64,000 nucleotides of DNA from Cryptococcus deneoformans JEC21 (lineage: Eukaryota; Basidiomycota; Tremellomycetes; Tremellales; Cryptococcaceae): NCBI RefSeq assembly GCF_000091045.1, contig NC_006670.1, positions 2,148,201 through 2,212,200 of the forward strand, given 5' to 3'. The notes under the pieces were generated by a model. That model was given only the letters and a program-made list of their open reading frames with translations. It was not told where the DNA came from and searched no databases. This document shows positions 24,277 to 35,608 of this stretch, in pieces (within the stretch, counting starts at the first letter, position 1; the number at the start of each line of letters is the position of its first letter). Position numbers and translations under genes: made by a program.

Positions 24277-26148
24277 CTATTCAATATACATATCCCACTT
24301 CTTCCTCTGCTCCTCCGAGCCTTCCCAATGAAAATTTACTGTTTTAATTTCTTCAAACCCTTCTTCCTTCCTCGGCTCTTCAAACGCGGTCTCGAAGCCG
24401 GCAAAGGCGATATATGGCAGTATCCCACGGGTAGGTTCATCAGGAGGAGGATAGTAGGCGCGGTAGAGGTTGTTATGTTTGGCTAATTCGGGAGGGCAGA
24501 GAAAATGGAATAGTCTAGGGTTGGGTTGGGGTGGATTAGGCCGGACAGGAAGGATTGGACGGGGTCAGTATATGAGAGGAAAGACCAAAGAGATGGGGAG
24601 GGCTTACCGTATAGGGACGTTAAGTTTTGATGCGAGAGATACCCAGTAAGCTCGTGTTTCTCGATTTCGGTTCGTGTTATCTGAGAAGTTATCCCATCAG
24701 TCCATCATCCCGTGAGATCAGATTCAAAAAGAGTCCTGCCCAAAACATCGCCTATCCCCGAATACCCAGGATGTGCGCCCAAACCCGAACTTGAGAATTG
24801 AACTAACCAATGACAACAGATTTCCCGCCCTTCAACGCCTGTTCCGCCACATTTAAACACTTTTCCCTCGTCCGCAAAGTATCTTGATTAACGTGGACGT
24901 AACCCGCGGGCTGGAAATGTTTGCGGAAGAAGGATGATTTGCCGGATGCTGGATACCCGACAAAGATGACGATTTCTACCTCCTTGTCAATCTTGCGAAT
25001 GATAGGAGTATGCGATGGGACGATGTGCGGAACTGATTGCCTGCGTCAGCGTTAGTCTTGTTTTTGAGGTATGCGTAGGCAGAAACAAAGGGAACAAGGG
25101 AGAATGAGGGACGGCCAAGGGAAAAAGACGCTGGGCTCACGAGTGTCAAGAGTGCCTAGATTGCGGGGCCGGAAGCCTATAGGAGGATTGGGGAAGGAAG
25201 GGCGCGGATGACCTAGGAAATGCTCCTTTGAATCACAACGTCCCAATAATAAAATGTCAATCTTTGCGTTGCCATTATTCAATGTTTGATCAAAAAGAAT
25301 ATTGAAAGGCGTACCTCTGGTGTGACGAATCTCAGTCCAACATTGATTGCAAACTTGTAATCCGTATTCCCGTGATCTTTCTTTCGTGATCCTTTGGCAG
25401 GTCTACCGGCAGCATCTCCAACAAAGATGGATTTCTCCATATCAATCTCCAGGCCACGGGCGCGGTAGATTTCGGTGATGGCTTGGAACATGCCAATGTT
25501 TGGTTTTCGGTAGACGTTGTTTTGCTCTATAGCAGCCAAGATACGCAGTGGGACGTTGCTCGGCATCTTCTCCCATCAAGAGGAAAGAAATAGGAATGTA
25601 ACGTGAAGACGTTAGCCTGGCACGTATGCATATGGCAAGTCTCTGGGATCGACCGGGAAACGCACCTTGGCTGCAATCAAAGGCAACTTGGCCCGCCATT
25701 CACTTTTGATCTTGGGTTTCTTACTTCCTTGATTCGAAATCACGACCAAATGCGTGCCATCTTCCCATTCTTGCTTTAGCTTTTCGGGGACAGAAGGGTG
25801 CCACCACATCCAGTCATCTCGGCTTTTGGGGAAATCGTTTCCTGACCGTGTCTTGACTAATGTACCGTCAAGATCGTAGAATGCTACAGGGATCTTTTTG
25901 GAGGCTGATATTGAAGCGATGGAATCGGCGGTTTCAGAGGAGGATTTTGGTAAAGATTCGAAAGGATCAAGGTGGGTAAAGTGGATGAGGGCAGAGTCGG
26001 AAGGGTGGAATTTGCCGAGTTCTTTTGGCGTGCCTGTGAAGAAGGGATGGGCTGTTTGTTGTTAGTTGAGGTTTAAAAGTTGTTTTGAGAACATACTCTT
26101 CTTTGCTGGCGGCTCTGGCCATTCAGCTGCTCGCTTCTGAGGGGACAT
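24277..26148 (-). CDS. PNK1: Bifunctional polynucleotide 5'-kinase/3'-phosphatase
   Basis: DNA end-processing enzyme of 436 residues that restores 5'-phosphate and 3'-hydroxyl ends at strand breaks in the nucleus. Exons are 26148-26097, 26051-25666, 25566-25315, 25225-25141, 25032-24808, 24680-24608 and 24514-24277. The HAD phosphatase domain comes first: [18 protein letters not shown] (nucleophile motif DxDGT), [12 protein letters not shown] and FVGDAAGR. The P-loop kinase domain follows: [16 protein letters not shown], with a [17 protein letters not shown] segment. There is no N-terminal FHA domain, unlike vertebrate PNKP, matching the fission yeast Pnk1 layout. The protein ends about 26 residues after the VNFHWEG motif. 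Confidence 0.93.
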
Positions 26149-26625
26149 AACTGGTGTTGGAATAAAGTCAAGCTGAAAGAGTTGAAGGTGGTGACTTTAA
26201 TGCCTTCGGCGGATGGAAAACCATGACATCACCAGATGCATGGGTAAACATTGGAACGGAATCAAAAGCAGCAGGCCGTGGAAGAAGTCCTTTCGACTAC
26301 GGGACTTTCTGCAGTGAGACGTGACTATATACATATTAATAATGACCCGCAGGAACGTATGATGCTGAGACCAACAGCGTTGGAGGGAGGGTGGAGAAGG
26401 GAATGGGGTAGTGCCGGGGCATCTTCGGATACATCTGCCTTGATGGCTTAATGTAAAGAATCTTCTCTGTAATCCTATTTTGCGTGTCTATTTGTCAAGT
26501 ATGTAGCCTGTTACGATAATCCATTTTACGCGCCTTATGAGACGTAAATATAATGCTTCATACCATCACGAGCTTACAACCCAGCTAATGATCAAATAAG
26601 TGCTTTTCCCTAGAGATACAGCTTT
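26149..26625. other. Intergenic region
   Basis: About 480 bp between PNK1 (5' end) and the TRP4 stop. A stretch around 26251-26451 stays open on the plus strand but shows no family resemblance or splice signals. I treat the interval as the PNK1 promoter plus the TRP4 3' flank. Confidence 0.4.
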
Positions 26626-28142
26626 TTATTCACCCCTGTCCGCTTTGGGTGTATCGCCCTTTGACCTCTTGATAGTTAACCAAGCCTTCACCGATCCATT
26701 CTTCGCCGCCACACCGCCATCATCCTCTACAGTCTTCACATCCACATACTCGCCCATCGCCTTCTTACTTGCATCCCTAAACCCTTCAAACGCCGCCCAC
26801 GCACCACCACTCTCAATACTCTCTCGCGCCAACTCTACACCTTCCCTATAAGATGAAGCTTTACCGGAGACGTACAAGAGCGCAGCCGCGTTGAGAAGGA
26901 CGTAATCCAAAATGGCAGCATATGAAGGGGAGTCGGGAGAAGGAGGAGAAGAGAGGTGGGCAGGAGGAGCGGAGGAGCGGAGGATTGAAGTGAAAGTGAG
27001 TGCGTTGAGTTCGGGAGCGGAGCCGCGTACGGCGGAGAGAGGGTGGGTAGGTAGACCAAAGTCTTTTGTGGGGTGGATGGAGCCTGTGGTAATCTTGCCA
27101 TTCTCCAACCACCAAGTCTATAAGTAAAAGAAAGAAAGAAAAGTTAGCGGATGTAATGCACAGTAAAGCAGAATGTGCCTTTTCAACGTACCCAAGTCTC
27201 CCCAGCACAGCTGATTTCATCCAAACCCTCTTTTCCACAAACGACTAATGCCCTCTGCACATTCAACAATCTTAAAACCTCTGCAAAGGTATCTCCCAGC
27301 TCCTTTTTAGCTACACCCAAGACCATACGTTGCGGTGCTGAGGGGTTGATCAAGGGACCGAGGATGTTGAAGATGGTCCGGAAATTAAGATTTCGTCGGA
27401 TATGAGCAATGTGCGCGAGGGAAGGGTGGTAGTGCGGAGCAAAGAGGAAGAGGAAGGGAGAATGGTCGAGAAAACCGTGGACTTCAGAGACGGGGAAGGC
27501 GAGTCGGCAGTCGAGGGAGAGCAGAAGATCGGCAGAGCCAGAGGTCGAAGTAGCGGCCTTGGACCCATGCTAGAAAAGAGGAGTAATTTTGAGTCAGCGC
27601 TTATCTCATAACATGTATGATGGTGGCTTTTCGGACGCACCTTGGCGACTCGTACACCAGCACCGGAAACGACGACAGCAGCCGTCGTAGACACATTATA
27701 CGTATCCCACCCATCGCCACCAGTCCCAACAATGTCCACAAGTCCAGTGTACCCATCGCCTTCCTTGTCGGAATCCCGATAATCCCACATGCCATGAGCT
27801 AGATCTTTCGCTTGGGAGGCCGAAGCGAGGTTGTCGACGGAGATGGCATGCTGCCGGAGGACGGAAGCACAGGCAGCGACGATATCGGGAGAGGCGTCAA
27901 GACCGGAAAGAGTAAGAGCGGTAAGGAAAGCACCCGCCTGCCAGTGTATAGACATCAGTTTTCTCGGATGGTCATAATCAAGTAACAGAGACCTAGAGAC
28001 GTACCTGGGCTTCGCTAGCACCTTGAACACAAAGATGTCTGAAGCACTCGGCACAGTCCTCTGAGGTGAACTCTTCCGGAGTCTGGACGAGCTTTTTGAG
28101 GATGACTTTGAACGTGTCTGGAGTATATTCAGTGGCGGACAT
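26626..28142 (-). CDS. TRP4: Anthranilate phosphoribosyltransferase
   Basis: A 434-residue enzyme that transfers phosphoribose from PRPP to anthranilate, the second step of tryptophan synthesis in the cytosol. Exons are 28142-28005, 27937-27641, 27569-27192 and 27117-26626, all phase 0. Hallmarks are [18 protein letters not shown] (PRPP-binding glycine motif), a [16 protein letters not shown] segment, [18 protein letters not shown] and [10 protein letters not shown]. The N-terminal helical domain includes [20 protein letters not shown]. The protein is longer than bacterial TrpD (about 340) but near fungal lengths. It is an interesting companion to the prephenate dehydratase at 48.9 kb, another branch of aromatic synthesis, though 20 kb of unrelated genes separate them. 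Confidence 0.95.
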
Positions 28143-28516
28143 GGTGGATTTTCGATGTTCGAGTGATGTATGCTCTGAACAAATGAAAACAAATCGATCG
28201 GCAACAACGAAGAAATCGAGTCCAGACGGCGCGCTCATTTGATTCCGTTCCATTGTTTACCTTCATTTGCCCACTTTAGCCTCCACAATGCCCCCCGCCG
28301 CATTTGAATCCCACGCAGTGCGCAATGTCACATATCTGCATACAGCATTATCAATTACAGGCATAGAAAAGAAATGAACCCAAATGCTCCACTAGAAAGA
28401 AAGAAATATTTTGCTATAGCATATAATAAACAACTCGTCTCGCTGACACACACCATTTTCTGTCGGCCTTCTTTTCAACTTATGCCCTCCTTGTCTTCTG
28501 TCGCTTCATTGCCGGT
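28143..28516. other. Intergenic region
   Basis: 374 bp holding the TRP4 promoter and the SCC3 3' flank; both genes are on the minus strand. No additional gene is seen. Confidence 0.4.
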
Positions 28517-31500
28517 TCATTGCCTTGCAAAGACATTGTCTTCATCACCCTGTTCAGTATCCTCCCTTTCTACAACCTTCTTGCTAGCCATCATTTTCAC
28601 ATTCGGGTCCTTGCTTGCGATCCCTACTAATCTCTTTTCGTACGCTCGGTAGCCATCCCAACCCTTGTTGGTTGTCAGTTGCACCCCAGAAGAGTCGATT
28701 ACATCTTCGAGATGAGCCTTGATCTTGAGAGCATCTCTACCTGTGACAGGCGCGAGAAGAGGGACGAGCACCTTGAAGAATGTGAGCACTGCCCACTTTT
28801 TCCTTGTTAGTCTGGATTTTTGCTCCTTGTTCCTTGCATTTCCTTCTTGTTTGACAATCGTTGAGACTTTGAGAGAAACAAAGTCAAGCGCTTCGAGGTG
28901 GAAATCGCAAACATCAGATGGATGCAATTGTCTTAGGATAGCGAATTGGGAACCATGGATGACGAACGCAGTTGCAATAACACGGGCAAGGGCCAGAGGA
29001 GCAGTTGGTTCGTCTTCCTCAGAGTCGAGGAAGATGTTGAACGATTGCTGCAAGGCGCTTCCCGCAACATGCTGCACCGCATCTGCCTCCCTATTGTAGA
29101 TACCCTCATCTCGAAGTACATCAACGAGCTTCTTGACGATCGCATCGTACGTTGGACCAAAACGACTGTAATGGGCAAGAGGTTCCTTGGCATGTTCAAC
29201 CTCGAGGACACCACATCGGATGGCACCGACAAAAACGGAAACGAGTTGGAAAAACTGGAAATCCTCGTGCATCTCATCAGGAGTGAGTTCGGGGGCTGCC
29301 GATTGAATCAGTATTTTCGCTAGATGCCTGGAAAATTAGTACGACTCACGCTGCTGACTCTCTTCCCGTCCTGCTGATCTAGTCTCCACGACGGAAGCAT
29401 ACCTCTCAATCACCGCTTGGAACGCCCCTCCCAGTCTATGCTGTACTTCTTCCGGCATCGTCACAGAACAAACGTCGCTCGCTGGAGCTCCTCCCCTACC
29501 CTCTGCACGTTTGGCGAACAATACGTACGTATTGATGAAAGAGATGAAGGCTTGACGTCGTACAGCACTGGCGGTATTGGTCGTTTCTCCGAGGAAAAGC
29601 TGGTTAAATGTCTGAAGGGCGGTATCGCGTCGGGTGGAAAGGAGATCAATCTTGGTGGCATCTTGCGCATCTTCCTTGGTGAACCGCTTGAAGAGCCAAG
29701 TGATGTGGAGGAAGATGATTTGAACAGCATAGTCTACCATCTATGAAGCATTAGCCACTCATCAAGCCGTCAGATATTTGACGCTTACAGTAGCTTCCTC
29801 CTTGTACCCCAATTTGCCCCTATCAGCAAACGCACAGATAATGTCCCAGCCGCTACTCTGCTGCCCTTCCTCATCCTCCATGACATCTACCAAATCCATA
29901 CTTCTCTGCAGTAACGTTATCCTCAGCATGATTGCTTCCAGCTGGCTGATCTGCTCGTCCTCCAAAGTGACAAGCGCAACATCTTCAGAGCCAATCGCAT
30001 CTCTTAGAGAAGCGAAGAGAGACTCGTGCAGCTCAGAAAGCTTGGTTTCATTGATGGATGAAAGGGACGAGTTGCCGACGAGATGGCTGATCGCAGAAAT
30101 GGATGCTGTGAGGATGGTAGGGGAAGTGTATTTTAGGAACTGTTTGCTGATGTCATCCCAGAGGGACTCGTAGGCCTGTCATGTGTCAGATCATCCAAAG
30201 CGAAGAGAATCCTTAAGACTTACAGAGGACATGCGCATGTCGAGATAGAGACTGAGCTTCATGTGTCCGGGAACAGATAAAATCCCAGTCATTCGACCAA
30301 CATCAGCCTGATGCTTGGCAAATAACCGAGGCAAAACCTTTATCAACGTTTTGGTCCTATCCGGCTCATCCTCTTCATTTTCTTCCCGCTTAATACAAGC
30401 CAAAAGCACCTGCAACATGAAAGTTTCCTCATCTTCACGGAGCAGCCACATATCTTCTTCGTTAGTCGAGTGATCCACCAAAAGATAGTCCACCAAGCTC
30501 TCCCAGTCTTTCCACAGCTCATGCTCAGCACCGATAGACTCGACGGCAGCAGTCGCCCTTGTCATCTGTGTATTGGGTAAAGACGGAATGAGTAGGCTTG
30601 GTTTGAGGGCAGAGGGTTGTCCAGAAGGGTCGTCGTCCAGGGATTTAGAGGTGTAGAGGAGAACTGCAGCGAGGGATTTCCAGTTGAGGTAGTTGGACAT
30701 TTCGTCTTCGGTGATGTTTGCTGCACGCTTCTTTTTGTTCGCTCTCAGACCCGACCAGACTGCTTTGAGGCCTTCTTTCCTCTCTTCCCACAAACCAAGG
30801 ATGAACGCCCCTGCAGCTTTTCGAATTCGAGGCTCCTGGTCGAAAACAAGCTTCGCCACCTTATCTCTTTCCTCGTCCTCCTCGTCTTGCAGAATACCCG
30901 TCTTGTCTATAAGTGTAATCACCTGCAAAGCCACTACCCTCACATTCAAATCCACATCCCTGGTGGCCATCTCAATCACCCTAGGCGCTAAACGCATCGT
31001 CAAGGTTCGAGCGTTACTGATAAAGGTTTCTCGGATGTAGAGGTTGGCAAGAGCCTTGACAGTCTCAAGTCGGGCATGAGCGTGGGTATCGTTACAGCCA
31101 CGGGTGAAGTAGGAGAGATAAGAAGTCGAAACGTAGTACTCTGGGTGTTTTTTGGCCCACAGACCTAATTCACGCAGACAATCGGTTCGAATGTTGGGAT
31201 CGGCATCGCGAACTCGGTGGACGAACATCCTAAATAGCGTCAGCCACTATCATCGCCCGCCCAGATGTAGAACTCACACATCAAAGATCTCCTGCATCAA
31301 CTCTTCTAAAGTTTGCTTTCTTTCTTGCACTTCCTTGACCCTGTCCTCGGCAGCCTTCACTCTCTTCTGCGCTGCATTTGTAGCTCCAGCTTTTCTGACT
31401 TCTGCATCTCGCTGCCTTTGCTTAACGCTCAGGTCTTTGCTCACATCCGCAGCAACGTCACACAAAGCCGAGTTCATCCTGAGCGTCACGTATGTTGAGG

Positions 31501-32360
31501 TATGACGGATGGGTCGAAGAGTTGATGATGACATACACATCAGCCAGTTGAGGAGAAGTGGGATGAGCAGAGATGAGTGAGGAGTATTGTCGGCAGTGTG
31601 AAAGAGGATAGGTGTGAGAGCGAGCGATGAAATAAAGTGTGAAATGAACTCGTTCAAATTGGACTTGAAGGGCTTAAAATTCTTTGCTTTGGAAATTAAG
31701 GGATAAGTCGCCAACGCTACGCGAACGCTTTCATCCTGCACTCGCTCGATGACATCGGGGATACCATCGTCATCCGTTGCTTCAGCTTGCTCGATCTCGG
31801 TAGTCATACCGCAACATCGAATGAAGAAGACAACCAGTTCGTGAATGGATTTCTGCTCTGATATTTCATCACCAGCGGCTTGTTGGTAGGTCTCGATCCA
31901 CTCATCAATCAGAGGTTGAAGGGCGATATCGGGTTGCTGGAGAGCATCTGCGACAGTCAGCATGATCGAAATGCACGATAGAATTCACCTACTAAATAAA
32001 GGCGAATCAGTCTTTTCTACGATTTCGCTCACGCCTTCAGCTGCAGGCTTTGTTTTTGTCTTTGGTCCGTCCTTCTTGGTAGTACCCGCAGAAGCTCGAG
32101 ATTTTCGTGGTGCCGCCGGCTTCTTCTTCTTGGGAGTTGGTTCGTGATCAGACTCGTCTTCCGGGTCTGGTATCAAACCCTCCTGGTCGTCGTCCTCCCT
32201 GTCTTCAATGTGCTTTCTCTTGCCCCTCCCGTCTGAATTGGGTCAGCATGCCGAACGCCTTCTGTCGGCTCTACTCACTCTGCTGGCTAGCATCAAACTT
32301 ATTAACCTGCTTCCTGACCCTTGCACCTCTGCGAGGCTCCTCTGGTTCTGGCGAAGACAT
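28517..32360 (-). CDS. SCC3: Cohesin subunit Scc3/Psc3 (STAG/SA family)
   Basis: HEAT-repeat cohesin subunit of 1,184 residues that docks on the kleisin Scc1, loads cohesin on DNA and supports sister-chromatid cohesion. Exons are 32360-32279, 32232-31993, 31947-31278, 31229-30224, 30175-29789, 29740-29350 and 29295-28517. The N-terminus is basic and disordered (RRGARVRKQVNKFD; PTPKKKKPAAPRKSRAS). The STAG domain includes SPLFNALQQPDIALQPLIDE and the conserved-region core IRHTSTYVTLRM. It continues with IFDVMFVHRVRDADPNIRTD, the position equivalent to human STAG IFKGVFVHRYRDA. HEAT-like helices fill the C-terminal two thirds. Family assignment is firm; mitotic versus meiotic paralogue cannot be told from one gene. 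Confidence 0.95.
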
Positions 32361-32629
32361 GACTGGCCGCGGAATTCTGTGAGAAAGAAAGATGAGAACG
32401 ATACAAGAAGCTCAGCACACGCTCGTTTTGTTCTTTGATGGTTGACGCGACTTGCCTAATTTACCGATATATGTTACGTAAATTACGCGTCGGGTACAAA
32501 AATAAATTATTATCGCAGAAGTGGTGAGTGTCACTCAGTCAGTGGTCGTCGTCAATCGTTCCGTTCGTTCAGCGCAGTCGTACGGAGTTTCAAAATTGCC
32601 CTTCCTTATCATTAGCTATATGTCATCAG

Positions 32630-32960
32630 TAGTTACTCCAAAAATACCCATTGAGGAGTCTCTCTTTAAAAATGTTGTCACCGCCAACAAGGATCTCCCC
32701 AAATCAGCCATCATCCGTCACCGACCTCGTCGTCGCTACACTTGCCCTCAACAAGTACACCCGGTCAAACTCCGTCTGTCACGCTCTTAACGGTACCGTC
32801 ATCGGTCTCGGTACTGGCCAGCAGTCTGGTATCCACTGCACTCGTCTCCCTGGTGATGAGGCTGATGTCGGGTGACTTAGACACCAGTCTCGAGTTGCCC
32901 TTCAAGGAAGGTATCAATCAAGCGAGCCGACAACAAGGCCAATGTCATCGGCAGAATACC
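32630..32960 (+). pseudogene. ADE16 (fragment): Fragment of ATIC/Ade16 (AICAR transformylase/IMP cyclohydrolase), frameshifted
   Basis: Three short blocks in different frames together match a contiguous internal stretch of the bifunctional purine enzyme. The first is [16 protein letters not shown] (about 32660-32711). The second is [20 protein letters not shown], then [20 protein letters not shown] (about 32717-32866). The third is KVSIKRADNKANVIG (about 32906-32950). In intact enzymes these lie in the same order as SNSVCYAKNGQ, GQQSRIHCTRLAGDK and KRADKANAI. The frame changes twice with no splice sites between the blocks, and the rest of the roughly 600-residue enzyme is absent, so this is a non-functional piece. 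It lies between SCC3 and a transposon-like island. Confidence 0.75.
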
Positions 32961-33155
32961 CAGCCATGCCCAATATTTCGCAGCTATTCCCATCAAACAC
33001 CCATATCGGCATCCTTATCAGTGTCTTCGAGGGCCTACTTTGGCGACGAGCTGTCACTCATGAGGATAAACCGAATATTTTTGTAGACTCAATTCAACTA
33101 TGAATGGCAGGCCAACAGGCATGTCTACACAGTATTTGTAACCTCCAGTCTTTAA

Positions 33156-33311
33156 GGCTTCAACTCCGTAAGTTCTACCCCACCCGTCCAATCTTCTTTA
33201 TTCTCGAACAACGCCTTTGCCGAAAAAATAGGTAAACTAGCAGAACTACAGTCAAATCTAGACATTTCAGGCCTACTACAGGCGCCCAGCAGTCAGCAAC
33301 CCAACGAATAG
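33156..33311 (+). other. Orphan coding-like stretch ending at TAG 33311
   Basis: A 51-codon open stretch reads as real protein (SSLFSNNAFAEKIGKLAELQ then SNLDISGLLQAP) and ends at a stop. It has no start, no upstream exon that I can join and no family I recognise. It looks like the 3' terminal exon of some gene, placed directly after the ATIC fragment. It could be another displaced gene piece. The stretch is short, so chance is not excluded. Confidence 0.3.
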
Positions 33312-33571
33312 GCTTTTGGTCCTGATTTTTTGCTTGTCCGAATGAGGATGATTAATTGGCATTCGTATATCACTGTTTGTGTCGTGCCTTCGTACGCGTC
33401 GCGTTCATGGCAACGACTGACAGACGCGATGCCTCATTAGTACGGCACCTTGACTTTGCTTTATTCGTTACACAACCCAATAGACAATAGGAAACCGACC
33501 ATCTTTACAACCACTGCAATCAGAGCCTCCCCTTACTCACAGCTCCAACAATCGCCAAATACCACCTGAAA

Positions 33572-33742
33572 TAATGTCCTTCTCAACAGCGCTCTCTGTC
33601 AGTGCCATCACTCATCCTCAGGCGAATAATACAGACGATGAAGAGAAAGATGCGATACTCCGAAACGGTGTCTGAACCGCTTTTGAGAAGGGATTTCTTG
33701 AGAGAGTTGCCGTGGGAGGTGGCGTTGCATGTCTTGAGCTTT
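33572..33742 (+). pseudogene. F-box gene fragment (first-exon-like)
   Basis: The plus strand reads RRDFLRELPWEVALHVLSF at about 33685-33742, a clear F-box start resembling those of SCF substrate receptors (hydrophobic LP..VALHVLSF). It runs straight into a canonical GTAAGT donor at 33743. No rest of an F-box protein (WD40 or LRR repeats) follows; the next coding sequence is a transposase. A separate ATG at 33572 (MSFSTALSVSA) is open in another frame but ends at TGA before the F-box. The fragment could be a captured exon, a relic gene or the true first exon of a chimeric transposase gene. Confidence 0.5.
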
Positions 33743-33779
33743 GTAAGTCGTCCGAGTCGTCTTTTTTCCCCACAGTTAG

Positions 33780-35248
33780 ATGGGGTGAGCCTTTGTATGT
33801 TGTCGCTTATCGGGGATAACCTAAAAGGACTTTCCATTAAAGTTCCTCGTCCTTATCATGACTCAATCTTCCGAGGACAACAGCGAATTGCCGAGTACCT
33901 TGACACAAGAGGAGGGAATGGAATGGTGGATGTAATGGGAGTGAATCAAGCGGAATTCTTCTTGATCAACGATGTGTTAAACCAGATGGCACAAAATGTA
34001 TCCACCAGTGAGATGATTCAGATCGAAAGGATGGCCGTCGCGCTGTATTACCTGAAGGGTGGTGTCAAGTTTGGGATGAGGCATACCGCAGAGTTTTGGC
34101 AGAGAAATATCTCAACAGTTTGGGCGTAAGTATCCCTTTCCTCCTATATCAATTTGCCACCTTGATCCTAAGATGTATTTTGCTTTACAGATGCGTTCAC
34201 GATTTCGTCGATGCCCTTCTCTCTGCGCCCATTTACAGAAGATTCATTCATCGCCTGACATGTCATTATCCCAAACGCCCTTCTAGTATAGCACGTGATG
34301 AAAGATTTGAGTCATATTTCGATGATTCTCTGGGCGCAACGGATGGTTCACACATTACTGTCCGTATTTCCAACAGGACGTATATCGTTGTCGCAAGTGT
34401 GCGATCACTGTGAACCTGCTGGCTGTGTGCACGTTTGACATGCGGTTCAGCTTCCTGTATTCAGGATATGAAGGACCGGCAAATGATGCATGCGTATTCC
34501 ATGAAGCGCGACGCCAGTCTTTTACTATACCCAAAGGCAGGTATTTCCTCGGTGACGCCGGGTATCCGTTGGACATGTCGTCTCTCACGCCCTACCGCGC
34601 TATCACAGTATAAGAATATAGTCATATTTATATATGGCAACACTGATGAAAACGGTTAAAAATCTATAATATCTGATTCAGACCGTCGGTTACTATAATA
34701 TTATGGTGCGTTACCACCTAAAAGATTTTAGAGGGTCAGGTAACGAGTACGCTTTCAGTCTTCGAAACTAAACCCAAGCTGAGCTGAGTCATTGGCTGCG
34801 TATAGGCCATGCACTGCGAAGGAATTGTACAATCTCCGCCATTCTTCCCGTCGTAACGTCATTGAACGAATCTTCGGACGTGTTAAAGGCAAGTGGGGTT
34901 GCCTCACCTAACATCGTAAGTACGAGACCGACCCAACAATCTCGTATCATATTGGCAGCTTGCATCCTGTGGAACATACACCAGGAAGTAAAGCTCGGAA
35001 AAGAGGACTATGGTCAGGGGGCAGATGGCAAGCTTCCGCCTATCCCCGTCGAGGACCTTGTCCGGAACAACCCGCTGTCAAGGAATGATTCCGATGAACT
35101 CGTCAAGCGTGGCCGACGCGAGGCTGAAGACATGAGGCGCAAGATTGCCGAGGCCATGTGGGCAGACTTGATCAGGGGTTACGACAGTGGCGATCACAAC
35201 AGTTACGCGTCAGACTCAGAATATGATTCTAGCAATAGCAATGAGTGA
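33780..35248 (+). pseudogene. PIF/Harbinger-type DDE transposase, spliced, two apparent frameshifts
   Basis: DDE_Tnp_4-family transposase that would cut and join element ends. Coding blocks are to 34125, from 34191, to 34607, from 34682, to 34746 and from 34806. The introns at 34126-34190, 34608-34681 and 34747-34805 have GTAAGT/GTATAA/GTACGC donors and keep phase. Catalytic residues are visible: first Asp in LGATDGSHI, second Asp in YEGPANDACVF and Glu in HSSRRNVIERIFGRVKGKW. Other hallmarks are YFLGDAGYPLDMSSLTPYR and SRIILAACILWN. The N-terminal helix region (YHDSIFRGQQRIAEYL, KGGVKFGMRHTAEFWQRNIS) fits the family. The frame breaks after DGSHITV (about 34360-34380) and again after GKWGCL (about 34905), neither with room for an intron. 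It is therefore probably inactive unless these are sequence errors. Confidence 0.7.
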
Positions 35249-35608
35249 AGCGATCTGACAGTACGGGAGCAACGATTGGAAGTAACTGATTCATTAAATA
35301 ATGCAAAAAAATTTGGTCCGATTTTCATTTGAGACTGATTAGATCCTATCCGCCGGGGAAAAATGGAGAGAAGATTGTTCAGAGGTTGATGTGGTAGTAT
35401 GAGGAGGCAAGGTGTCAGGGGGCTATCTCTTCTGGCGATAGCCTTCAACAGGTTAGGGACAACAAATGATCCGAGGGCCTCTTCAAATAGACAGCCAGAT
35501 CAATGCCGGAAGATGATAGCTTTAAGTAGACGAAGAATACTTGGAGAGGACAACAATAGTGGATCGACAAGTATCTAAAACTATGGAAAACTACTGTCTT
35601 ATATATCT

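Noticed and set aside
24062..24331. Open plus-strand stretch overlapping the PNK1 stop
   Set aside because: It overlaps the well-supported last exon of PNK1, has no family match and lacks splice or start context.
32640..33090. A functional small gene with the CTRL motif
   Set aside because: The blocks need two frame changes without splice sites and cover only an internal part of ATIC, so a gene call is not justified.
34599..34704. 106-bp AT-rich insertion inside the transposase
   Set aside because: Most of it is better explained as a 74-nt intron (34608-34681) with GTATAA donor and CTGATTCAG acceptor that keeps the frame.
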